Shown piece after piece: positions 55,250 through 64,000 of a DNA stretch of 64,000 nt. Made by a program: the position numbers and the translations under genes. The notes below the pieces were generated by a model. The model was not told the DNA's origin. It saw only the letters and a program-made list of their open reading frames with translations, and searched no databases. This DNA comes from Absidia repens (taxonomy: Eukaryota > Mucoromycota > Mucoromycetes > Mucorales > Cunninghamellaceae), in NCBI GenBank assembly GCA_002105175.1, contig MCGE01000032.1, positions 310,001-374,000 of the forward strand. The letters run 5' to 3'. Each line of letters begins with the position of its first letter. Positions within the stretch are counted from its first letter, which is position 1.

Positions 55250-57523
55250 TTAATAGATATTAAAAATGACACCTGTGTAGTCATCCTTATTGCTAACATA
55301 GCGGAAAATTCCAGTGACTGTCTCTGCCAGTAGCCTTTTTGTCTTTCTATGCAGCACCCACTTATTACTACTAAACGATCCAATTAAACATATCCAACAA
55401 AAGACACCAGGATATTGCTTCAGGGTGTTTATATTCAATGCAGGAATACATACATAGTCTAGACGACGAGAAGAAACATCGGATGCAGTACCGATGTCCA
55501 GGCGCTTTAAGAGTGCTTCTTCTTGCCGGGGCGATATGCCAGTAGGACCTCGGATATTGAACCTATCGTTCACGTAATAGGATAATGGCTTCACTGAAAG
55601 ATAAGCAATGTCTTCATTGTCTTCGTCGTTGTTATTGTGGGGTGGATCATAAAGAAGCATGATGTTCGATGAATTGGTCAAATCAAAATTACACGGATAG
55701 TTCACCGGATCGCGTGTCAAGAGATCAGGATCGAAGTCCAAAGGGGGTAGCGTCGTTGTTGCAAATGTTGGATAGGTCAGTTGATCACCCTTCTGAATAT
55801 CGCTCGACCAAAAAAGAAGCGTCAACTTGTCGCTGATATTCATTATCTCGTACAGTTTAAGTTTCACCGATAAAAGAGAACTGATCTTCCATTGATTCAC
55901 ATACTTTTTGTTGTAAAACACATATTTATATATCGTTTGAGGAAGAATGGCATAGAAACGATCCTCTAAAAAAAAAATAAAGTCAAATTCCATTTTTTTA
56001 TTGATGTTTTTTTTTTTCTGGGTTTACCATGTCTACTGGCCTTGGATAACAATATCATCTCCAGAAATGATTGTTGATTGAGCTGACGGGTCATCGTCGA
56101 GTGGAATTTTGCATAAACTGGGTTTGAATCTTTGCCAGATATGTTGAACGATGGTGAAGACTCGTTAGAAAAGGGAGTGTTGTCAAAAGTAAATGTAAAA
56201 AAAGAAAAATCCGTCATATCTTTGTCCCCCTCCGGCCATGTCCACAGGGACCATTTTATTTGCGTGAACCAATATTTGAGGTTGTTTTTCTTTTTGCAAT
56301 GCTGTATTCGCTGATAACCCAAACGCGAGACGACCAATCCTTAATAAGATCCATCAAAAATTCCATTGTCTGTCGGATGCAATTGTTCCTTTCAACAATC
56401 ATGCGTTGGCACTCACGATTATATTTTTTATTCTGCCTACTTCTACGCGTGTTAGAGCAAACCGCCTCGTTATCGTGACGGTTAAAGAAATTCAAAGGAC
56501 ATTTCGTTTCTGTGCAATGGTGTAAACCGTGGAAAGGGTCGTTGACGCCATTAGTTGCCATATTATCTTTTTTTCCGTTATCGAGCATATGCAAGATACC
56601 ATCAATATCGTAGCTATCTGCTAACGCAGGAGAGGTAATAGGGGGATCATCAGTGAAAAGGCCATCTACTGATGCAAGAAAGCGAAAGGCTGCACTTGTT
56701 TCGTAAATATGATTTAAAGTTTCTAGGTCATCATAAAACGCGCAATGTACTGTGTCATTCACAAAACCCTTGACAAAATAATCAGTGTATTCAAACAACA
56801 ATTTCCGCAGGGCAGGATCCTTTGGTACGCACATATCGTCCAGGAATTTTTCTTCGATGGCTTTAAGTTGGTCGATGTTGCCGTGAATAAGGTGATAAAG
56901 ATCTTCGCCGTAACGACCTGATCCTTTTATAATGTCGTCAAATTTTGTCATCGTGTTTTTCAAATAGGCTGAATGAAGATCGGGTACCGCCAAAATATAA
57001 GTGGCACATTCGTAGATGTCGCTCATTTTATAAATGGTCTTTTTTCGCCTGGCGGGGTGTTGGTCCACACAAATCGCATCGATCCACACATACTTGATTG
57101 ACTTTAAATCTTTTTCCATGGTCATCATTAAGCAGAGATGAAAAAAATCATCCAGAGCAAATGACGTGATCGATGCGTTATAGCCCACTTCAGTATCTAC
57201 CATTTTCTCTTGTAATTCACCCCATCGATAAGACAAGGCAACAAATTTCAAATCCTCCTCGTTTCTTTCCAAAGGCAGTTTGATACAGCGAACCGTTTTA
57301 TTAAGGGCGGCCTCTTTAATGTCGACTAAAACAACTTCAAATGATTTTTGCTGCTGTCGATGAAGTTGGTGGATATCTTTAGGTGATGCATCTAGATATA
57401 GAAGAGAGGAAATCATATCAGTAACCGTGAGTTTTCTGTGAATATCTATATATTGAATATGTAGTCTACAAATGATGCCGGCATACTTTTACTGAGCTGT
57501 CTCAACGGAGCATCTTTTGTCAT
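55250..57523 (-). CDS. HET-domain protein (paralogue A), apparent frameshift
   Basis: Carries a heterokaryon-incompatibility (HET, PF06985-type) domain, which in filamentous ascomycetes triggers a cell-death reaction after non-self recognition. Model: exon 1 57523-57493, exon 2 57391-56028, exon 3 55965-55250, about 703 residues. HET motifs: FVALSYRWGE (~60-69), YVWIDAICVDQ (~111-121), RKKTIYKMSDIYECATYIL. The region before WSSRVWVISEYSIA and the C-terminal half match the gene at 62212. At 56284-56296, within two A5 runs, the frame slips by one base between SIA and LKYWF; no intron fits there. So this is either a pseudogene or a homopolymer sequencing error. The start is uncertain (ATG 57416 is an unspliced alternative). 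Confidence 0.8.
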
Positions 57524-58609
57524 GATGCTGTATGAAGCAATGAAAAGAAAGAAAAAAAGGAACTTTAGAACTGTAGAGAAAAGATTGACTTGGGGGCATG
57601 TGGGTGCGTTTGAAGGTTCGGGAAAGGAACATGGCGTTTGTTGTAGCACAAACTCATTGAGGTGCATTAGTGACCTCCTTATCTTAATCAGGGGAGGGGA
57701 AGGGTTGCAACGATTATTAGCTTACTCAGAAATGAGATGTTTTTTTTTCATCACGGAAGTGGGCTTAAGTGTCGTGATATAGCAATGCTAAGAAAGTGTT
57801 GCGACGAGTTGTCCTCGCTTTGATGCGTTCAACAGATGGTTCACTTTATTTTAACACATTTGTTTGAAATAACTTATGGCAGAAAATTGCCATTTTATTT
57901 TAATATCAAATCAGTGCTTCATTTTTTTTTATGGCATTGAAATGAGGCGCAGCGTTCAAAAAATCCAAAAACATAATTCAGGAACCATAAAATTCAATCA
58001 ATAAGCCTGAGGGGTAATATCAAGTCATCCCCTACTACTTTTTATAATGATATTAAGTAAATCAATCATGACTGTATATAAACCGTGGATTACTGAAAAA
58101 AAAAAAGTGATGAGTACCGATAAAAAAGTTATGGGCTTGTGCTTTTATTCAAAGTAAAGGTGGATATCAAACGAATCTGTGTTTTGTTCTACATACTCGC
58201 AAATAGCCCAACTCTCTTAGTCATTAAGGTACTTTCTTCATTTCTTCTTGTTTCTCTTCGACCATATGACGAAAGAGCGCCGCATAGAACGGACCTCTAA
58301 AAGTGTATCAGTGTCCCTTGTTCATGGACCTTTTTTTCATAAATTAAGTAAAACGAAGAAAACAATTCGTTGACAAGGCTCCACGACCACGCTTTTATAT
58401 ATTATATAGACGATACTTAGCAACAGCAACATCAGCAACAAAAACCATTTTACATTGACGATAGACGTTTATAAAAAAATCACAGAAATCTTTGGAGGCA
58501 GATGATTTTAAATTCCGTCTTGGAATTTTTTCTATTTCTATAACCTCTCCTATTTTTCCATTTTCTTTTGTTTTCTTTTCCCTTTCCTGTCTTCTTTCAT
58601 TTATTGTAG

Positions 58610-58845
58610 TCTTCTTGAGACAATGGTGAACTTAGATTAGTGCTAGAATTAGATTAGAAGGGTTTTCCGATCGGGGTTTACAACATGCATGGGGAAACCC
58701 TGTCATTTTGGAATCGTGATTCGGGAGCGCCATGAGATTGGTCTTCATCTTGGATATTATTGTTTTGGAAATCGTCATTAGCTTAGCTTGATGTTAGTTG
58801 CCATAGTTTATATCTACAACTAAATAAAATATGTCTTTTTTTTTT
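58610..58845 (+). repeat. Dispersed repeat family R1, copy 7
   Basis: GTGAACTTAGATTAGTGC, GGGGTTTACAACATGCATGG, CCCTGTCATTTTGGAATCG, CATTAGCTTAGCTTGATG and ACTAAATAAAATATGTC, in R1 order. The left CCCGCCCACGTG edge is not present. Confidence 0.7.
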
Positions 58846-59234
58846 TCTTTTTTAATATCATCAACCTCTATTTTTCACGTTTAGTTTGTCTTCTATTGTA
58901 ATTGTAAATCCCGTTTTTACAATTTTCTTCCCCCTGCTCCTACTATTTCAGATCAATATCGATCATTCCCATCCATGTTTACGTTTATGTTCACATATAT
59001 GTTTATTTTTCCAGTCATTGATCGTAGTTCGCCTTTATTTTGAGGACTTGCTTTACGGTCTATTCACCTAAGTTGTTCAATACCAATATCAACCAAACCA
59101 AACTCCCCTTTGTCCACGCTCGTCCGGTTACTATTGAGTTATTCGAATAGTCTGAAAACTCTAGTCAGTCCAATCCCAGGCGAAAGGCCATCCCAATTTG
59201 AAATTATCCAAAGAGTCCCAGTAGAAATTTTCTG

Positions 59235-59268
<34 letters not shown>

Positions 59269-59692
59269 CCTGAAGCTTCATCAGCCAGTCGCTAATTTAG
59301 TGATATCAAAGGTGGTACTAATGAAAGCATCATCAAGTGTCTTTTGTTTTTTATTTAAAAAATTACAATGGGGCATTTTTTTTCCCTATCAGATTTCATC
59401 GGATTCTATGGGATATTGAAAAAAGGTTCAATGATCCGAGTGTGAATTACACTGGGACTACCTTGTGACTAAAAATAAAAGAATGAAAGGGGGAGGGCGT
59501 TCAGCGACAGGTGGGACCGCAGACACGCTAAAGCTGAAAGGCATGTTCATTTCTACATACTTTGCTGTGCTGGATCTATATAAAATGAATCGAAATATAC
59601 CATCCTTGTACAAAAATAAAAGAAAAAAACAAACAAACTTAGGACGACTTAACACAAAAATTCAATTTTGTATATTTATTCATTTGTGCATG

Positions 59693-59727
<35 letters not shown>

Positions 59728-59728
59728 G
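59693..59728. repeat. CA/TA compound microsatellite
   Basis: CA repeats directly followed by TA repeats, just past the 3' end of the small secreted protein gene. Confidence 0.9.
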
Positions 59729-59755
59729 CAAACACATAAAAGGGAACAAAAGATA

Positions 59756-60091
59756 CTATAAAGAACGGTTGTTTTGTCCCATACACATGATACCTTGAGG
59801 CGGTGGTGTATTATATTTAATGGGGATGTTTCCAGCTTCTGCCGGAAAGTGTGTTTGTTGCTTCCATGTAGATATATCGTGGCATCCACTGTCTTCATAA
59901 AAAAAGCAGTATATATAGGATCGAGTTATAACAGACTGGAGTGGTCTGCCGGACTGGTCGAAAAAGGGAACACACTGCGCAGTCATCTGGACCGTTGGCT
60001 GAGGTAATCCTTTATATAGGTACTTGAGCACTTCAGCATTGACGACTATCATCCATGCCGCCATACATAAGATTAACGTGAACAATTTCAT
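59756..60091 (-). CDS. Small secreted cysteine-containing protein
   Basis: One exon, 111 residues. A clear signal peptide (MKLFTLILCMAAWMIVVNA, predicted cleavage after Ala19) precedes a ~92-residue mature protein with four cysteines (AQCVPF, YIYCFF, SGCHDI, IMCMGQ), which could form two disulfides. Tyr/Phe-rich hydrophobic segments suggest a compact beta-rich fold. No known domain is recognisable. Such proteins are usually called candidate effectors or cell-wall proteins, but nothing here shows a function. It lies between the two HET-domain genes. Confidence 0.75.
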   Translation of the reverse strand: MKLFTLILCMAAWMIVVNAEVLKYLYKGLPQPTVQMTAQCVPFFDQSGRPLQSVITRSYIYCFFYEDSGCHDISTWKQQTHFPAEAGNIPIKYNTPPPQGIMCMGQNNRSL

Positions 60092-60262
60092 AATAGTGAA
60101 AAAAAGAAGGGTGTATTATCAATAATAGAAATAATATGTTAATGTATTTGAAAGAAAGGACTTTATTTATATGTATTTTTTTTTTTTTTTTTAAAAAAAA
60201 AGGAGATCACCAAACCTATTTTTCTATTTTTTACGCCAATAGACAGACATTGAATATATACT

Positions 60263-60298
<36 letters not shown>

Positions 60299-62211
60299 AA
60301 CATATACTATACATATCTTTCTTTCCTGACAATTAATTTCTCAAAGCTTTCTATGTCAGATTTCTGCTTTACACATTACTCTGTGTAAAAAGATCGATTC
60401 CCAGTATAACAAAATATACTGGCATAGTATCCTTCCAGAGTTTAAAAATAATGATACCAAATGGTAGGATGCATCTTTACGCATGCGGCTGATTATCATA
60501 CCCTGCATGGTCTGATTTCTCTAACCATCTTTGCATCCGTTTAGCTCCTAGTATTTCCAAAGACACCACAGACAAACGTTTATATTTACATAAATATAGA
60601 GAAAAAAAGGGAGCTGAATAGTAGGAAGTAAACATAAGCGAAGACAATTTTATTTCAAAAGAATGATTTAAAAAAATAAAAACACAACTATTCTATGTGT
60701 GCATTATTTGGCGCCACAATGTTTTATTAATACCAATAATAGGAAAGGGAACGCTACCCCGTTGAATAATAGTCATTTCCACCTTTTGTATCGAGGATAT
60801 CCCTGTCTCTGAATAAAGAACAAAATTCCTGCATACTAGGGCAAAAAAACAAAACAAAAAAACCTTACCTGTGAATCCCTTGTTCATCAAGACATTGTTG
60901 CTACCTATATATATCCATGTAAAAAAATGTACAAAAAAAAAAAATACGGTAGATGCTTGATGGGATGTATTATCATAAATATTACCAATGAACCCATTGG
61001 TCTCGAGTCTGTATGTCTGTATGTCTGTATATCCATACCACACTTTTTGTTTAAAATTGCCGTCATCTAGGTCGCCCTTCTGAGGAGGAGCCCTTCCCAA
61101 GTTTAACCACCATGACGTTTTACGATATCACTTTTTTTTTTTTTTTAGATTACGTACATCTGAATCCTGCTTCTGAGAAGGAATCCCTTCCCCAAACTAA
61201 CCATCATGATGCATTATGCTATATTCTTTTTTGAAGGACTGTAGCATCTATTAGTATGTATCTAATGTTTTCTCATTGACCAGACCTTCCTCGCCCCTAT
61301 TAGAGAATCGAGACCGTGCCGCCAATTGATCGCCCACACCAGATCCACTTTAATAGCTCTCCGCCTAAATGTTGGCTATGATGACCTCCCTCTCCCCTAG
61401 ATATTCCCCTGATCACCTACTAATATCAAAGGCGATCATTGGACAGACCTCCACTTATATCGGGGTTGCTCCTGCGGCGATAAACTACTGTTCGGTACAA
61501 TACAAAAAAAAAAAAAAAATCCTGCATGAAAAAAAAAAAAATAAAGATAGAGGAGAAGACAATAAAAAAAGGATCAAGGTCTACTGGTCCCTTTGTTACA
61601 TGTGCAAGTTCGAGTACCAAATCTTTGTTTTCTTTCAACTATTGTTTTGAATTGGAAGTCTTGGATGATGGTAATGGTGATGCTAATGACACAGTGATTA
61701 TTGCTGGAAGAGGATAATATTGGGCGACCGGTAAGATATTAGTGATGTTATGCATTTAGGCGCGCATGATGTTGACAACGCTGTCCTGAATAATGAGACT
61801 CGGATGGATAATCAGTCAAAACTGCATGTTTTTTTTTACCAGAACATTTTGATCACACTGGCTGTTTTTATATTCTTTTTTTTTTTTTTTTTTTTTTTTC
61901 TATCTTTCAAGTACGTATTTGTTTGACATTTTTTTTTTTTTTTTATGCACCAACCTAAAACCAAAAGGAGACTTTGTCACCTCCCATCCAACTCTCCGCT
62001 TCAAAAAAAAAGTGCATCAGAAAATCAGAGCTGTGTGCCAGCTAACATTTAGTGCTGGGACTTTTTGTCCTACCGCGCCAACATGAGACTGTACAACCCA
62101 CTCTATATTTTTTATGTTATTCGCTGTTTACACAGACTTCTTATTCGCTTCCCTTTTTTCTTTTTCTCTGTTACTTTCTCGCAGAGAGTGTGTTTTTGTG
62201 CTTTTCAAAAA
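60092..62211. other. Gene-poor region with poly-T tracts
   Basis: Contains T-runs (60178-60192, 60264-60297, 61878-61899), and a diverged ~55-bp direct repeat at 61078-61135 and 61168-61230 (CTTCTGAG..GAGCCCTTCCC..AACCA.CATGA). Minus open frames at 60693-61100 have no motif. The last 150 bp are the promoter of the second HET gene. Confidence 0.5.
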
Positions 62212-64000
62212 ATGGAAGGTGAATGTTTTTTTTTTTTTACTGATTTTTACCATGATTTTATGACCAAACAAATGTGTATGTCATGGTTTCTTTCTTATCG
62301 CCTTTCACTAAGGAGCACCTTACGATTTGACTCTCACACTTTCTATTTTTCTTTTTTTTTTTCAGAAAAATCATTTGGGGTAGTACTTGTTGATATCCAT
62401 AAGGCAGCCAATGATAATGAAATTCACTGTGTTGAAAGACCACTCACAGACGGGGATTTAAAATATGTGGCGATATCCTACCGCTGGGGCGAATTAGCGG
62501 AATCCGTGCTCGATACGAACCTAGGCTATGTGGCGAATGTGAGATCATTTGACTTGAATGATTTTTATACTTTATGCAAGACGATGACTCAGGAACGCGA
62601 TTTACAAGAAATGGATTATGTTTGGGTGGATGCCATTTGTGTGGATCAAACCGACGACGAGCGGAAAAAAGCGACCATTTACCGAATGACTGACATTTAC
62701 GAAAAGGCCAGCTTTATACTGGCTGTGCCTGATCTTCACTTGCGTTATTTGAAGGATGTGAATATAAAAAACAAGGAAATTATCGATTGTTCCGCTCAAC
62801 TTGGTTTCTATATTTATCACCTTATTCATGAAAATATTGATAGACTGGTTGCACTCGATGAACAATGGCTCGACAGTATCGGCGTACCAAAAAATCGGGC
62901 ATTGAGGCAAATGCTTTCAAAATATGCATCATCTCACTTCGTGGATGGTCTTACGAAATACAAAGTGAATGATGTTGACTATAACCCCAACGATGCCCTT
63001 GAACACATACAGAAAGCCGTACTTGGCACGCATGCTCCGCATCGTCGCTCTGATTTTGTCTCTATTGACGATTCGGTAAAATCATCAGCTTACGGATTGG
63101 ATAGGACCAAGTCTCACCAGGCTACCACCACCAAAAGCCAAGACAATAAAAATGAACCCGTGCATCATGATTGGCCTTATCATGTCATCAAACAAGTCAC
63201 CAACGATAAATGGAAGCAGTTGATATCTCAACGCAACAACAGTATCATCTTGTCAATGGGATTCTTGGAGGACCTCGTCAAAGATTGGTCCAGTCGAGTA
63301 TGGGTGATTAACGAATACAGCATTGCCAATAGGAAAAACAAGTTAAAATATTGGTTCATCCAATTACAGCAACATCAGCATCATCAAGCTGCCGCTGCTG
63401 ATGACTTTTCTTTCTTCAAATTCGACTCTAATGACTTGTTATCAAGTAGGACGCAGCACAACATCATCTTTGGCACCAGATCATCGTATCATCAACTAAC
63501 GATCAAATCCAACCTTATTTTTGAACAATTCAGAAAAACCATGCTTCGCCAATTGAATCAACAAAGCTTTCTCGAAATGATTCTGAAATCCAAGGCCACC
63601 AGAAATGATGATCGGTTCCATGCCATTTTACCCCTATCAAAATATAAGAACAAGGTCCATTACAGTAAAGATGTCGTGGATCAGTGGAACATTAGAAGCG
63701 TGGTCGGGGTGAAATTAAAGCTCTTCGAGTTGATGGATACCAAGGACAAGCTGGATCTTCTTTTTTTGTCATGCATGTCGTCAAATAAATCCATGGTGAT
63801 GCCCACTTTTGCATCCACACTCATCGATTGGCCGGCGCCTGGTAAATACGCAACAATGGATGATGATGGTAGTGGTGGTGGTGAGATCTATCCATGTAAT
63901 TTTGACTTGACCAACGATGCCACGATCATGTTATTTCCATCTACCACCACGTCTAGCGATTGCAAGAAAAGCATCACCACCCTCACAAGCTTTAATAAAC
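62212..64000 (+). CDS. HET-domain protein (paralogue B), truncated by window end
   Basis: Second HET-domain gene, divergent from paralogue A. Model: a 7-nt first exon (62212-62218, ATGGAAG) joined across intron 62219-62365 to an exon open from 62366 to the window end, giving about 547 residues so far; roughly 150 more are expected from the paralogue. Motifs: YVAISYRWGE (~36-45), YVWVDAICVDQTDDERKKAT, YRMTDIYEKASFILAV, then WSSRVWVINEYSIANRK and RQLNQQSFLEMILKSKATR. The frame is intact through the positions where paralogue A has its frameshift and its third exon boundary, so B lacks that intron. The 7-nt exon is inferred from splice consensus and the matching EKSF/QKSF junction; the true start may differ. 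Confidence 0.85.
   Translation, partial: MEGECFFFFTDFYHDFMTKQMCMSWFLSYRLSLRSTLRFDSHTFYFSFFFSEKSFGVVLVDIHKAANDNEIHCVERPLTDGDLKYVAISYRWGELAESVLDTNLGYVANVRSFDLNDFYTLCKTMTQERDLQEMDYVWVDAICVDQTDDERKKATIYRMTDIYEKASFILAVPDLHLRYLKDVNIKNKEIIDCSAQLGFYIYHLIHENIDRLVALDEQWLDSIGVPKNRALRQMLSKYASSHFVDGLTKYKVNDVDYNPNDALEHIQKAVLGTHAPHRRSDFVSIDDSVKSSAYGLDRTKSHQATTTKSQDNKNEPVHHDWPYHVIKQVTNDKWKQLISQRNNSIILSMGFLEDLVKDWSSRVWVINEYSIANRKNKLKYWFIQLQQHQHHQAAAADDFSFFKFDSNDLLSSRTQHNIIFGTRSSYHQLTIKSNLIFEQFRKTMLRQLNQQSFLEMILKSKATRNDDRFHAILPLSKYKNKVHYSKDVVDQWNIRSVVGVKLKLFELMDTKDKLDLLFLSCMSSNKSMVMPTFASTLIDWPAPGKYATMDDDGSGGGEIYPCNFDLTNDATIMLFPSTTTSSDCKKSITTLTSFNK

Larger units (their letters stand above)
57524..59755. other. 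Gene-poor region with R1 copy and poly-T tracts
   Basis: No gene is supported. Contains R1 copy 7, its diverged downstream modules (58850-59230) and a 33-base T-run (59237-59269). A C/T-rich stretch precedes the R1 core (58540-58600). Confidence 0.5.

Noticed and set aside
56284..56296. Short intron at the HET paralogue A frame break
   Set aside because: No GT..AG (or GC..AG) pair lies in the gap, and removing any nearby segment would delete residues conserved in paralogue B.
60380..60420. Possible tRNA T-arm (GATCGATTCCCAG)
   Set aside because: No matching acceptor stem, D-arm or anticodon arm at suitable distance; no tRNA gene was found in the window.

Overview
The window is nuclear DNA from a filamentous fungus, most likely an early-diverging one (Mucoromycota, probably Mucorales). 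The base composition is A+T-rich, with poly-T or poly-A tracts of 15 to 72 bases in introns and spacers. Genes are small, compact and rich in short introns (about 50-150 nt, GT..AG, T-rich 3' ends), and several contain micro-exons of 7-16 nt. There are no operons, tRNA or rRNA genes, CRISPR arrays or viral genes that I can recognise. Species cannot be named from the sequence alone.

Layout. 0-9.5 kb: splicing factor PHF5A/Rds3 (-), MAG1-type DNA glycosylase (+), GILT-like thiol reductase (+), an Rpp38/Pop3-like RNase P/MRP protein (-), a 556-bp hairpin MITE, DPY30/Sdc1 (-), and fragments that look like 3' ends of non-LTR retroelements. 9.7-23 kb: an EF-hand MscS channel (-), a GCN4-like bZIP factor (-), a zinc alcohol dehydrogenase (-), an MNN1-family mannosyltransferase (+) and ribosome-biogenesis WD40 protein YTM1/WDR12 (-). 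23-34 kb: repeat-rich, with a questin-oxidase/AflY-like protein (-) and a tandemly duplicated pair of F-box/LRR genes (-). 34-47 kb: SET-domain methyltransferase (+), ATG8 (-), a single-Myb protein (-), an AVT-type amino-acid transporter (-) divergent from a coiled-coil protein (+), pantothenate kinase (+, with an apparent one-base frameshift) and an unrecognised low-complexity protein (-). 47-64 kb: sparse, with a ~90-bp minisatellite, a multi-pass membrane protein (-), a HET-domain gene (-, apparent one-base frameshift), a small secreted protein (-) and a second HET-domain gene (+) that runs off the window end.

Most genes are unrelated housekeeping functions (splicing, DNA repair, RNase P, COMPASS, ribosome assembly, autophagy, CoA synthesis) with no pathway clustering. 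The accessory signal lies in four things: two dispersed repeat families (called R1 and R2 here), the hairpin MITE, the young F-box tandem duplication, and the two divergently oriented HET-domain paralogues. Exon coordinates were derived by hand from splice consensus, reading frame and family conservation; codon arithmetic closes for every multi-exon model except the two frameshifted genes.
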